Assembly (NCBI GenBank): GCA_036501665.1
Contig: DASXZW010000084.1
Span: 38,692-102,691 of the forward strand
From: DATAUD01 sp036501665
GTDB taxonomy: Bacteria; Verrucomicrobiota; Verrucomicrobiia; Limisphaerales; Palsa-1400
Direction: 5' to 3'
Length of the DNA: 64,000 nt
The notes beneath the pieces are model-generated. The model was not told the origin of the DNA and searched no databases. It saw only the letters and a program-made list of their open reading frames with translations. A program made the translations under genes and the position numbers. Positions 40,971-49,862 of the stretch are shown here, in pieces (the first letter of the stretch is position 1; each line of letters begins with the position of its first letter).

Positions 40971-42452
40971 ATGCCGGAAAAAAAAGCGGATTGGGTGCGG
41001 TTGCCCACGCTCAAAACGCCCGAAAACTTTCGCAAATACTCCGCCTCGCTAGGCTTGGATATTCCGTGCGATGGCCAAGTTCTCACCGCCCCCTCGTCGC
41101 CGCTTGCCTCTCCGATAGGCGCAACAACCATCAATGGCAAAATAATCGGGAACCGTTTCGCCGTGCAACCGATGGAAGGCTGGGATGGCACGCGAACCGG
41201 CGGATTGACGGACGAGGTTTTGCGACGATGGACGCGTTTCGGCGAAAGCGGCGCAAAATTGATCTGGGGCGGCGAAGCGATGGCTGTCCGCCCCGATGGA
41301 CGCGCAAACCCAAATCAACTTACCATCGAGGATCGTAACAAAGCCGATTTGGCCCGATTGCGGGAAACTTTGGCAAAAGCCCATCGCGAACGCCACGGAA
41401 CTGCGGATGATCTGGTCATCGGTTTTCAATTGACGCACTCGGGCCGCTTTTGCCGGCCCAACGATACTCGACTCGAGCCGCGCGTTGCCTATCGCCACCC
41501 GATTCTTGACAGAAAATTCAAGGTCACCGACGATTTGCAAGTTTTTACCGATGCCGAAATTCGAAGGTTAATCGACGATTTCATAAAAAGTGCCGGGATC
41601 GCGCGGGACGTCGGCGCGGATTTTGTCGATATCAAGCATTGCCACGGATATTTGTTGCACGAATTTCTCAGCGCCCGCTCGCGACCCGGCGATTTCGGCG
41701 GCGCGTTTGAGAACCGAACGCGCATATTGCGCGAAATCGTCGAAGGAATTCGCGCCAGCGGAAACAAGATTGAAATCGGCGTTCGCCTGAGCGCATTCGA
41801 CACTGTGCGGTTCAAACCCGATCCGACCCGCGCCGAACCAGGCAAATTAGGTCCTGGCATACCGGAGGATTTTCTCGTCCCATATTCCAGCGGTTTTGGT
41901 GTCAATCAACAAAATCCACTCGAACACGATCTTGTGGAGACCCACGAATTCGTGCAATTGTGCGGCCGGCTAGGAATCAAACTTCTCAACATCACCGCCG
42001 GCTCTCCTTATTATTGCCCGCACATTCAACGCCCCGCCGCCTATCCGCCGTCGGACGGCTATCAACCGCCGCACGATCCTTTAATTGACGTCGCGCGACA
42101 AATCGAAGCCACCCGGCAGATCAAAATGAATGCGCCGCCAGGAATGGTTGTCGTTGGTTCGGCGTACAGCTATTTGCAGGAATTTCTTCCCGCCGTCGCG
42201 CAAGCAGTGGTCCGCGAAGGTTGGACTGATATGATTGGACTGGGCCGGATGATTCTGAGTTACCCAACCATCGCTTCGGATTCGTTGGAAAAAGGCGCGC
42301 TGACTGCAAAATCAATCTGCCGAACTTTCAGCGACTGCACGACAGCCCCGCGAAACGGAATGATCAGCGGCTGCTATCCCCTGGACAAATTCTACGCCAA
42401 CAAACCCGAAGCCGAAAAAGTCAAAGCGTTGAAAAAAACGTCCCTGCGCTAA
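40971..42452 (+). CDS. Old Yellow Enzyme-family NADH:flavin oxidoreductase
   Basis: 493 residues with a TIM-barrel flavoprotein pattern: NRFAVQPMEGWDGTRTGGLTDE near residue 60, VIGFQLTHSGRFCRP, FVDIKHCHGYLLHEFLSARSR, ENRTRILREIVEGIRASG, IEIGVRLSAFD, MVVVGSAYSYLQEF and DMIGLGRMIL. The His of HCHGYLLHEFL is the usual substrate-anchoring position. No clear 4Fe-4S cluster segment (as in the dienoyl-CoA type) was identified with certainty, although the tail has Cys in SICRTFSDCTTA and SGCYPLD. Alkene reductase or dienoyl-CoA reductase are both possible. 22 bases after the 2H gene, same operon. Confidence 0.9.
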   Translation: MPEKKADWVRLPTLKTPENFRKYSASLGLDIPCDGQVLTAPSSPLASPIGATTINGKIIGNRFAVQPMEGWDGTRTGGLTDEVLRRWTRFGESGAKLIWGGEAMAVRPDGRANPNQLTIEDRNKADLARLRETLAKAHRERHGTADDLVIGFQLTHSGRFCRPNDTRLEPRVAYRHPILDRKFKVTDDLQVFTDAEIRRLIDDFIKSAGIARDVGADFVDIKHCHGYLLHEFLSARSRPGDFGGAFENRTRILREIVEGIRASGNKIEIGVRLSAFDTVRFKPDPTRAEPGKLGPGIPEDFLVPYSSGFGVNQQNPLEHDLVETHEFVQLCGRLGIKLLNITAGSPYYCPHIQRPAAYPPSDGYQPPHDPLIDVARQIEATRQIKMNAPPGMVVVGSAYSYLQEFLPAVAQAVVREGWTDMIGLGRMILSYPTIASDSLEKGALTAKSICRTFSDCTTAPRNGMISGCYPLDKFYANKPEAEKVKALKKTSLR

Positions 42453-42518
42453 TTACTTTCGTAATTTGCCAACGCCCATTGGACAAACCACAGGAAGTTA
42501 TGATATTCTACCGATGTT

Positions 42519-42782
42519 ATGCCAATAACACTTGAATTGCCTGAGCTTCTCGTTAGAGCCTTGCAGGAACAAGGCGAAGTTTCTCGCCAAGTCTTGGAAT
42601 CCATAACCGCAGAACTCTATCGAGAGGGCAGAATTACCCGGGGCCAGGTGCGCAAGACTCTCGGTCTTACTTGGCACCAGACAGAGGCGTTTCTTGCCAA
42701 AAAAAACTGCGTTCGCAATTATTCGGCGGAAAACCTTGAAGAAGATTGGCAAAACAACCAGCAGCTTGCGAATAAGGATTGA
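42519..42782 (+). CDS. UPF0175-type antitoxin
   Basis: 87 residues: an N-terminal strand (PITLELPELLVRAL) and a helical body with ELYREGRITRGQVRKTLGLTWHQTEAFL, the winged/HTH-like UPF0175 pattern. Immediately followed, after 60 bases, by a DUF3368 PIN-like toxin gene. Expected to bind DNA and neutralise it. It begins about 65 bases after the OYE gene. TA family assignment from pattern and context. Confidence 0.75.
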   Translation: MPITLELPELLVRALQEQGEVSRQVLESITAELYREGRITRGQVRKTLGLTWHQTEAFLAKKNCVRNYSAENLEEDWQNNQQLANKD

Positions 42783-42842
42783 CTCTGACCGAGGAAGTTC
42801 AGGCAAGGATGCGTCCTTTCTAGTCGAGAAGGCTTTCGAGCG

Positions 42843-43343
42843 ATGGTAGTAATCGTTTCAGACACAAGTCCAATCAACTATCTTGTGCTCTGCAAGGCCA
42901 TCCATGTGTTACCCACCTTGTACGATAGAATTATAGTCCCTCCTTCTGTTCATGCCGAATTGAGCAACTCCGATGCGCCTTCGATTGTGCGAGAATGGGC
43001 CGCGAAGCCTCCCACATGGCTTACTATAAAATCACCTATTCATATTGATCAATCGTTACCATTGGATCCTGGTGAGAGTGAGGCCATTTGTTTGGCGCAG
43101 GAAATTCATGCAGACGCGTTGATTGTAGATGAATCAGCGGCTCGACAACACGCGCGAGAAAGGGGTCTTAGGGTGACTGGCACGATCGGAGTGCTGGAGC
43201 TTGCCGCCTCGAAGAACTTGCTGAGGCTATCAGAAGCGCTGGCCAGCCTACGCGAAACAAATTTTCATGCTAGCGAGACGCTTCTTCAGCAAGCTCTTGA
43301 ACGTGATCAAGCAAGACGTCGCACGAACAGAGATAATTCGTGA
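42843..43343 (+). CDS. DUF3368 PIN-domain toxin
   Basis: 166 residues. PIN-type nuclease pattern: Asp in VIVSDTSPINYL, Glu in PPSVHAEL, Glu in PGESEAICLA and Asp in ALIVDESAARQHA. These would form the acidic Mg2+ site for RNA cleavage. Downstream of its UPF0175 antitoxin and convergent with cysNC, 24 bases away. DNA is relatively AT-rich. Confidence 0.82.
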   Translation: MVVIVSDTSPINYLVLCKAIHVLPTLYDRIIVPPSVHAELSNSDAPSIVREWAAKPPTWLTIKSPIHIDQSLPLDPGESEAICLAQEIHADALIVDESAARQHARERGLRVTGTIGVLELAASKNLLRLSEALASLRETNFHASETLLQQALERDQARRRTNRDNS

Positions 43344-43367
43344 AACATTTCAAAATTACTTTAACAA

Positions 43368-45263
43368 CTAAATTGCGAACTCAGCGCCGCTGTCGCGAAC
43401 ATTCAGGTATTCGATAAGGCGGGCGACGGATTCGTCCACGGAAAACTGGTCTGTCCGCAACTCGATTTCTGGCTTCTCGGGCGTTTCGTACGGTGCTGAA
43501 ATGCCGGTAAATTCCTTGATTTGGTGGGCGCGGGCGCGGGCGTAAAGACCCTTCGGATCGCGCGCCTCGCACACTTCCAACGGCGCGTTCACGTAAACCT
43601 CGATGAATTTCCCCGCAGGCATTAATTGACGGACCAATTCACGGTCGGAACGATATGGCGAAATAAACGCGGTGATGCAAATGATACCCGCATCGGCGAA
43701 AAGTTTGGCGGACTCGCCAACGCGCCGGATGTTTTCCTTGCGATCTTCCGGAGAAAATCCAAGGTCCGAGCAAAGCCCGTGACGAACGTTGTCGCCGTCC
43801 AGCAAGTACGCATGGCGGTCAAGATTAAAGAGTTCGCGCTCCAGGTTGATCGCAATGGTGGACTTGCCCGAAGCCGACAAACCCGTAAGCCAGACGACGC
43901 ACCCGGCATGACCGTTGCGCGCGCTGCGCTGTTCCCCGGTGACCTTGCCCTGGCTCCAATAAATATTTTGACTCTTGTGAAGGCTGTCCGACGTCCGGCG
44001 CGGATAATTGTCCGGCACGACAATGCCGCCGCCGGAAACCTCAAATCCGTCAACAATAACAAATCGTCCCGTGGACGCGATTTCAGAATGAACGTCAAAC
44101 GCCACCGGGCGTTTGGTGTGGATCGTCAGTTCCGCAACTTCGTTCCTGCCTACAAAACTTTCGGCGCGCGTGATGGTTTCCAGCGTCGAAGAGTCGATAA
44201 GGCGCTGGATGGAATCGATCCAGCACTCAACTTCCTCGGTGGCGAGTTTGAGTTTATATGATTTTCCGGCGCTGAACGGCGCGCGCCCAAGCCAGAATAT
44301 CCGCGCCTTGAATCGAGCCAGCTCATAAGGAGGCGCTGTTTCCAACGCCGCAACCGCTCCGCGCGCCACAAAAATTTGCTCCGTCAGTGTGATGCCGACC
44401 GACTCCCCGGCATTGGCGCGATTGGACGGCGGAGCGTTCCATCGTTCAATCGTCTTGACGGTGCTGACCTTGTTTGTCGGCGAGAAAACAAGCTTGTCAC
44501 CGACATTCAACGTTCCGGCTTCGACACGGCCGGCAAGAATCCGGCGCTCGTCAAACCGATAAACATCCTGGATCGGAAACCGCAGCGGCTGCCCCACCGG
44601 CCGCACCGCAACTTGAAAGTCATCGAGCGTCTCCAGCACCGTCGGCCCGGTCCACCACGGCATTTTTTCGGCCTTCGTGGCAATGTTGTCCCCCTCACGG
44701 GCGGAAATGGGAATGAAACTTTTTGGTTCCACTCCAACCGACTTAAGAAACACGCGAAAGGATTTTTCAATTCCCTCAAAACGCTGCTGCGAGTAACCGC
44801 ACAAGTCCATTTTATTGACAAGCACGACAATCTGCCGGATTCCCAGCATGGAGAGCAAATAACCATGCCGGCGTGACTGTTCCTGCACACCCTCCGCGGC
44901 GTCGATCAGCAGCAGGGCGGCCTCCGCATTGGCCGCGCCGGTGATCATGTTCTTGAGAAACTCCTTGTGGCCCGGAGCGTCAATAATAACATACTGCCGC
45001 TTCTTCGTCTGAAACCAGATCTGCGCCGTGTCAATTGTAATGTTTTGGTCGCGCTCGGACTGTAGCGCGTCCATGAGGTTCGCCCATTCAAAGGGCACGC
45101 CCCGGCGCTCAGCAATCGCGCGCAACTGTTCCAGCTTTCCCTCGGGCAGCGATCCCGTGTCATTGAAAAGCCGGCCAACAAAAGTCGATTTTCCGTGGTC
45201 AACGTGGCCGACGATGACGATCTTCAACTGTTCCGTGGGTGCGGTGGTGCTGCGGTGATCCAT
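43368..45263 (-). CDS. cysNC: Sulfate adenylyltransferase subunit 1 / APS kinase fusion
   Basis: 631 residues from MDHRSTTAP; the longer frame to 45368 overlaps cysH. N-terminal CysN GTPase: GHVDHGKST, DAPGHKEFLKNM and NKMDL. The C-terminal 200 residues are an APS kinase with P-loop GLSASGKSTIA, DGDNVRHGL, GLCSDLGFSPEDRKENIRR and FISPYRSDR. Activates sulfate to APS and PAPS. The partner subunit CysD is not encoded anywhere in the window, so it must be elsewhere for activity. Third gene of the sir - cysH - cysNC set. Confidence 0.96.
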   Translation of the reverse strand: MDHRSTTAPTEQLKIVIVGHVDHGKSTFVGRLFNDTGSLPEGKLEQLRAIAERRGVPFEWANLMDALQSERDQNITIDTAQIWFQTKKRQYVIIDAPGHKEFLKNMITGAANAEAALLLIDAAEGVQEQSRRHGYLLSMLGIRQIVVLVNKMDLCGYSQQRFEGIEKSFRVFLKSVGVEPKSFIPISAREGDNIATKAEKMPWWTGPTVLETLDDFQVAVRPVGQPLRFPIQDVYRFDERRILAGRVEAGTLNVGDKLVFSPTNKVSTVKTIERWNAPPSNRANAGESVGITLTEQIFVARGAVAALETAPPYELARFKARIFWLGRAPFSAGKSYKLKLATEEVECWIDSIQRLIDSSTLETITRAESFVGRNEVAELTIHTKRPVAFDVHSEIASTGRFVIVDGFEVSGGGIVVPDNYPRRTSDSLHKSQNIYWSQGKVTGEQRSARNGHAGCVVWLTGLSASGKSTIAINLERELFNLDRHAYLLDGDNVRHGLCSDLGFSPEDRKENIRRVGESAKLFADAGIICITAFISPYRSDRELVRQLMPAGKFIEVYVNAPLEVCEARDPKGLYARARAHQIKEFTGISAPYETPEKPEIELRTDQFSVDESVARLIEYLNVRDSGAEFAI

Positions 45264-45279
45264 TGTTTTCCCGTCTGAC

Positions 45280-46044
45280 TCAAATCTCGAAGTCGATCTT
45301 GCGCGACATAAAGGTGTGGATGCCGCACTCGACTTTCTTGAAACCAATCCAGCGTCCGGCGCGTTCATCCTCCCCTTCCCCGCTCTTGCGCGTGCAGGTC
45401 ATGCAACCGATCGAGCGGTAGCCCTGCAAATAAAGCGGGTTCGAGGGTATTTTATGTTTCCGGATGTAATCCCAAATGGCCTCGCGACTCCAATTTGCCA
45501 TCGGATTCAACTTGACAATGTCCGGGCCGTTCTCGCCGTTCAACGCATAAAGCTCAACGATGCCGATGCTCGAGCGGGATTCGGATTGGTTCCTGCGAAG
45601 CCCGGTAATCCAGCAATCCAGGTCCTGAAGTTTGGATTGAAGCGGCAGCACTTTGCGAATCGTGCAGCAAAGGTCGGGGTCGCGCTTCCACAATTCCGGG
45701 CCGTTCGATTCGGCCTGCTGCTCCAGCGTCAAATCCGGCACGACCGATTCAATTTTCCAGCCGAAGAAATCCTCGAGGCGTTTGTGCAATTCAATCGTTT
45801 CAGGAAACAGCAAACCAGTGTCAAGTGTAAAAATCGGGAATTTTAATCCCGCTTCCTTGGCGATGTGCATCATCACCAATCCCGACCCCTGGAAGCTCGT
45901 GCCAATCGCAGCCCGCGCGCCGAACCGATTCCACGCCCACGACAGGACATCTTCGCTCCCCATCGTGGAGAATTGCAAGTCCAACGCCGCAACATCTCGC
46001 GCCGTCAGCGTGCCGGTTTCCGGCTGTGGATTGATTGTTTGCAT
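45280..46044 (-). CDS. cysH: Adenylylsulfate (APS) reductase-type CysH
   Basis: 254 residues. Reduces APS (or PAPS) to sulfite. FTLDTGLLFPET marks the nucleotide-binding PAPS-reductase fold. The Cys-Cys in DLCCTIRK and CxxC in SIGCMTCTR form the [4Fe-4S] signature typical of APS-specific enzymes. The catalytic ECGIH is near the C-terminus. The ATG overlaps the sulfite reductase stop by one base (TAATG). If it is APS-specific, PAPS made by the cysNC kinase would serve other uses. Confidence 0.95.
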   Translation of the reverse strand: MQTINPQPETGTLTARDVAALDLQFSTMGSEDVLSWAWNRFGARAAIGTSFQGSGLVMMHIAKEAGLKFPIFTLDTGLLFPETIELHKRLEDFFGWKIESVVPDLTLEQQAESNGPELWKRDPDLCCTIRKVLPLQSKLQDLDCWITGLRRNQSESRSSIGIVELYALNGENGPDIVKLNPMANWSREAIWDYIRKHKIPSNPLYLQGYRSIGCMTCTRKSGEGEDERAGRWIGFKKVECGIHTFMSRKIDFEI

Positions 46045-47753
46045 TAAGCGGCAGCTTCTGAGGCAGTACCAGTCGAACCTGACGCCAGCTTTTCGGGTAA
46101 TAGAACACGCCGGGAAAAATCCCCGAAGCGTTCCGCGCCAATCCGTTCACGCGCGAAACGGCTGAACACCGGACGCAATTCATTGACGAGTTCGTCGGAC
46201 TTGACGCTTTCCTTGTAAAGCGAGCACAGCTCCGTCCCCGGCTGGTTGCCACCAACATAGAGCTGGTATTTTCCAGGCGCTTTGCCGACCAGCGCAAGTT
46301 CTGCCGTATAAGGACGGGCGCAGCCATTCGGACAGCCAGTCATGCGAATGATAATTTCTTCGCTAGCAAGGCCGACTTCCTTCAAAAGACCTTCCAGGCG
46401 AGTCAACACATCTGGCATCACGCGCTCGGATTCCGCGAGTGCCAGCCCGCAAGTCGGCAAGGCCGGGCAAGCGATCGACGCCCGTCGAAGGACGCTGGCC
46501 TGATTTTCCACAGGCACTCCAAATTCGGCGAGCGTCTTCGTAATTCCATCGCAATCCTCTGGCTTGACGTTGACCAGCAAAATGTTTTGCGAAGGCGACA
46601 AGCGCAAGTCCGCCTTAAACTTCTCCGCGACCGCGCGAAGGCCGGATTTCAGACGGTAATCTCCCGCATCCTTAATGCGTCCGTTCTCAACAAAAAGGCC
46701 GAGAAAATATTTGCCGTCGAATTGTTTTTGCCACCCGTATACATCACCTTGGGCGGTGAATTCAAACGGACGCGCCGCAGGCATTTTAAAGCCGAGTCTG
46801 CGTTCCATTTCTTCGCCGAACCACGGAACTCCTCGTTCCTCGAGAACGTACTTGAGCCGCGCGTGTTTGCGATTCGTCCGGTCGCCAAAATCACGGTGAA
46901 TCGTCACCACGGCCTTTGCCGTTTCGACAACCTGCTCCGGCGTGACAAAACCGATGACGTCCGCAAGCCGGGGAAAAGTCTGCGCATTGCCATGGCTCAT
47001 TCCCATGCCGCCGCCGGCCACAAGATTGTAACCCGCCAACCGGCCATTCTCGGCAATCGCGATAAACCCGCAGTCATTTGTAAAAATGTCAATGTCGTTC
47101 AACGGCGGGATCGCGAAGGCGACCTTGAACTTGCGCGGCAGATACGATTTGCCGTAAAGCGGATCGACGAAACTCGCGTCTTCATCTGTCAACTTCAATT
47201 CCACGCCTTCGACCCAGATTTGGTGATACGCGCGGGTCTTCGGCAGCAGCGCGTCGGAAACCGTTTTCGCGTGGCGCTGGATTTCGTCCACCAGGGGACT
47301 CGTCGCCGGTGTTGGCGCGGCCATGACATTGCGATTGACATCGCCGCAGGCGGCAAGCGTGGTCGCCATCGCGTCATTCAGCCCTTTCATGAACGGGCCG
47401 AGTGCGCCCTTGGTCACGCCGTGAAATTGGAACCCCTGCCGCGTCGTAATTCGCAGCGTGTTATTGCCGAATTCGCCGCAAAGCCGGTCAAACGCCAGAT
47501 AAACTTCGGAATTCAAAGAGCCGCCAGGCAAACGCCCGCGAACCATGAAAATGTATTGTTTGCCGGTCTTGCGCTTGTCGCGGTCATCCTGCTGATAGAT
47601 GCCGTGGAACTTGAGGAATTCGTAATCATCCTCAGTGAAACGCTCCTTGGCGGCATCGTCGAGGGTCTGTCGAATGGTGCCTGCCAGCAACGGGTCATTC
47701 GACTTTAGGCCTTCGTTGCGGCTCAGTTTCGGAACTGCGTCCGGTGTAATCAT
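46044..47753 (-). CDS. cysI: Assimilatory sulfite reductase, siroheme hemoprotein
   Basis: 569 residues. Six-electron reduction of sulfite to sulfide. Two ferredoxin-like and two siroheme domains: LRITTRQGFQFHGVTKG, GDVNRNVMAAP, and the 4Fe-4S/siroheme Cys in SIACPALPTCGLALAESER and MTGCPNGCARPYTAE. Start chosen at the ATG of MITPDAVPKLSRNE; the upstream frame to 47918 runs over the promoter region. It is of the single-chain type (ferredoxin or NADPH partner not next to it). Downstream of a TTGACA promoter and a palindrome. Confidence 0.94.
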   Translation of the reverse strand: MITPDAVPKLSRNEGLKSNDPLLAGTIRQTLDDAAKERFTEDDYEFLKFHGIYQQDDRDKRKTGKQYIFMVRGRLPGGSLNSEVYLAFDRLCGEFGNNTLRITTRQGFQFHGVTKGALGPFMKGLNDAMATTLAACGDVNRNVMAAPTPATSPLVDEIQRHAKTVSDALLPKTRAYHQIWVEGVELKLTDEDASFVDPLYGKSYLPRKFKVAFAIPPLNDIDIFTNDCGFIAIAENGRLAGYNLVAGGGMGMSHGNAQTFPRLADVIGFVTPEQVVETAKAVVTIHRDFGDRTNRKHARLKYVLEERGVPWFGEEMERRLGFKMPAARPFEFTAQGDVYGWQKQFDGKYFLGLFVENGRIKDAGDYRLKSGLRAVAEKFKADLRLSPSQNILLVNVKPEDCDGITKTLAEFGVPVENQASVLRRASIACPALPTCGLALAESERVMPDVLTRLEGLLKEVGLASEEIIIRMTGCPNGCARPYTAELALVGKAPGKYQLYVGGNQPGTELCSLYKESVKSDELVNELRPVFSRFARERIGAERFGDFSRRVLLPEKLASGSTGTASEAAA

Positions 47754-47769
47754 AAGTGACTTACTAATC

Positions 47770-47786
47770 TTACTTATATATAGTAA
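47770..47786 (-). promoter_or_regulatory. TTACT-N7-AGTAA palindrome overlapping the sir promoter
   Basis: TTACTTATATATAGTAA, a 5-bp inverted repeat around 7 bases of AT, 17 bases upstream of the sulfite reductase ATG. It overlaps the -10 box, so it is a plausible repressor operator. A further CTTACT lies at 47760. Confidence 0.5.
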
Positions 47787-47810
47787 AAGGGCATTCTGGC
47801 AGATTGTCAA
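47780..47810 (-). promoter_or_regulatory. Promoter TTGACA-N19-TACTAT for sir-cysH-cysNC
   Basis: Minus strand: consensus -35 TTGACA at 47810-47805 and -10 TACTAT at 47785-47780, spacer 19. The predicted start is about 20 bases before the ATG at 47753. Confidence 0.55.
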
Positions 47811-47888
47811 TGGCTTTGCAAGCAACTCGCCGGTGTTCAATCGGCAAAAGCGCTTGTAAAACCGCTGCGCCCAGTCAATGAATAGCTT

Positions 47889-49304
47889 ATGAACGAAGGC
47901 CCCCCTCCTCAAGTTCAACCGTTGCGACGTCAGGTTGGGGCTGTCGGAGTTCTTTTTCTCACGATGTCGGCGCTGTCTCCTGCGGCGTCGGTTTTCGTGG
48001 CTGGCGAATCGGCGGTGCGCTCGGCAGGAACTGGAGCCGCGCTTGGATTTTTAGTAGGCGGAATTATTTCAGCGATAATGGCACTGCTTTACGCTGAGTT
48101 GGCGGCGTCATTCCCCCATGCAGGCGGGCCTTATGGAAGCGTTGCTGGCGCACTCGGCTCAGGGCCAGGCTTTGTTGTTCAGGCATTATTCTTGGTCACT
48201 TCACCGGCATTCATGGCGTTTACTGCGCTGGGGTTTGCGGATTATGTGCATTCTTTCATTCCCGGGTTCAACCAGCTATCAATTGGATTGGCCGCCATCG
48301 CTGTTGCTACAACCATCTCCATTCTCAATCTGCGCGCCAATGGTTGGATTACAGGCGCGTTTCTCTCCATTGAGTTGCTGGCCATCGTGATATTCTCCGC
48401 TGTCAGTTTGAGTCATCCGTCCCGGACTCTCAGCCAGGCATTGTTGCATCCGGTCATGGCCAACTCGAAGGGCATCGTTTCGACTTCAGTCATCCCAATG
48501 GCGCTAGCCATCGTAGCCGGGGCGTGGGCTTGCGCAGGCGCAAGTTGGGCAATGTTTTTCGGTGAGGAGTTGCATGATGCTCAAAAGCGCATTGGCGGTG
48601 TGGTTGCGCTGGCTGGAACTGTGGCGTCGATCTTGATCGCAATTCCCATTGTATTATTTGCGATCAGCGTTCGTGATCTCCAAGGCACTCTCTCTGCGGA
48701 TTCGCCTTTCGCCACATTTCTAAAGCAGACAGCAGGCCCGCGATTGGGCGCGATCGTCAGCTTCGGCATTGCGACGGCAATTTTCAATGCGCTGATCGTT
48801 TCCACAGTTGCGTCAAGTCGATTTTACTATGCCAACGGACGCGATGGCATCTTTCCCAAAGCAATCAATCGCGCTTTGACCCGTGTGCATGGAAGGCTCT
48901 TATCGCCGTGGGTGGCAACTTTGACCCTGGGTGCGCTCGGCGCGCTTTTTTGCGCCATGGGCGAGCGAATGAACATACTTCTCCTTTCCGGCGAAAACTT
49001 CAGCGTCGCGCTCGTTGCAATAGGCGTGTTGCTGGGCCGCAAGCTGGGGCGGACCGGGCAAGCCGGTTATCGCACGCCATGGTATCCCTTGGTTCCCATC
49101 TTCGGAGTTCTGGTAACGGCTGGACTCATCGTCGCTACTTACGCCGACCGCGACGCTGGCCGCCCCAGCATGATGATATTGTCAGGCGTCGTCTTAATCG
49201 CCGCGATTTATTACCAGGCAGTTCTGCGCCCGCGCGGCTGGCGCGTTCACGTTCCCGAAGAACGCGTCCAACAACCCGAATCCGACAATGTGAAAATCAA
49301 TTAA
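47889..49304 (+). CDS. APC-superfamily amino-acid permease
   Basis: 471 residues with about 12 transmembrane segments. VGVLFLTMSALSPAASVFVAGES is the first helix with the unwound substrate region; GGPYGSVAGALGSGPGFVV, LNLRANGWITGAFLSIELLAIVIF and VSTVASSRFYYANGRDGIFP fit amino-acid-polyamine-organocation carriers. The C-terminus is cytoplasmic and charged. Divergent from sir by 135 bases. Substrate unknown. Confidence 0.9.
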   Translation: MNEGPPPQVQPLRRQVGAVGVLFLTMSALSPAASVFVAGESAVRSAGTGAALGFLVGGIISAIMALLYAELAASFPHAGGPYGSVAGALGSGPGFVVQALFLVTSPAFMAFTALGFADYVHSFIPGFNQLSIGLAAIAVATTISILNLRANGWITGAFLSIELLAIVIFSAVSLSHPSRTLSQALLHPVMANSKGIVSTSVIPMALAIVAGAWACAGASWAMFFGEELHDAQKRIGGVVALAGTVASILIAIPIVLFAISVRDLQGTLSADSPFATFLKQTAGPRLGAIVSFGIATAIFNALIVSTVASSRFYYANGRDGIFPKAINRALTRVHGRLLSPWVATLTLGALGALFCAMGERMNILLLSGENFSVALVAIGVLLGRKLGRTGQAGYRTPWYPLVPIFGVLVTAGLIVATYADRDAGRPSMMILSGVVLIAAIYYQAVLRPRGWRVHVPEERVQQPESDNVKIN

Positions 49305-49310
49305 GGCGCT

Positions 49311-49526
49311 TCAAAGATTATTCACCAACTCTTCAATCGTAATGTTCGCCTGCTTCAAAATGGATTGCAGAGTTTTCGGTTTGATTTCCCGATGCATCGG
49401 CACACATGGGTGAAGGCCGTTTTTCACGAAATGTCGATGAGAACCGGTTTGACGAACAAATTCAAAACCCAGCTGTTTCAACGCGCGACACACTTTATCG
49501 CCAGAAACGTCGCGAGGAAGCTTCAC
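49311..49526 (-). CDS. hicA: HicA-family mRNA interferase toxin
   Basis: 71 residues. dsRBD-like toxin with VSGDKVCRALKQLGFEFVRQTGSHRHFVKNG, the catalytic His in GSHRHF and CVPMHREIKPKTLQSILKQA. Start overlaps the hicB-like stop (ATGA), so the pair is one operon with the antitoxin first. Confidence 0.88.
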   Translation of the reverse strand: MKLPRDVSGDKVCRALKQLGFEFVRQTGSHRHFVKNGLHPCVPMHREIKPKTLQSILKQANITIEELVNNL

Positions 49527-49744
49527 GCCACTTTAGCGGACAACACCGGATCGTGTAGAAAATGAAGCCGGATTGGCCACTCCAGATGATTATCGCCAGG
49601 GTCAAAACGACAGCGAATAAGATCGCGAATCATGTCCAGAAGTTCGTCGAGGTTCTCTCCCTGAGTCGCCATTTCGGGCTGATGACAAATCGCCACCAGC
49701 ATGTCCTCCTCCTGTTCGATTTCAAACACGAACTCTTTCTTCAC
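49523..49744 (-). CDS. hicB: HicB-like antitoxin
   Basis: 73 residues from a GTG at 49744 (KKEFVFEIEQEED). Partial RNase H-like HicB fold: VAICHQPEMATQGENLDELLDMIRDLIRC. No DNA-binding tail is evident; the protein is short. The frame extending to 49792 was not preferred. Precedes hicA. Confidence 0.75.
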   Translation of the reverse strand: MKKEFVFEIEQEEDMLVAICHQPEMATQGENLDELLDMIRDLIRCRFDPGDNHLEWPIRLHFLHDPVLSAKVA

Positions 49745-49852
49745 GCGACAATTTTGCCTCAGAACATCTGTTGTGGCAAGCCTACTGAACACTACTCGGT
49801 GAAATATCTGTACGAACCTTCGAGACTTGCCGATCGCTGCGGATTAAAGCAT

Positions 49853-49858
49853 TATACT
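49853..49858 (+). promoter_or_regulatory. -10-like TATACT next to a GTG start
   Basis: TATACT at 49853-49858 with a weak -35 (TTGCCG) at a 20-base spacing, and the GTG of the antitoxin-like ORF only 4 bases after. It would give a leaderless mRNA if active. Weak by itself. Confidence 0.3.
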
Positions 49859-49862
49859 CCAC

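Noticed and set aside
46587..47708. 373-residue plus-strand frame opposite sulfite reductase
   Set aside because: Antisense shadow of a gene with full siroheme/4Fe-4S motifs.
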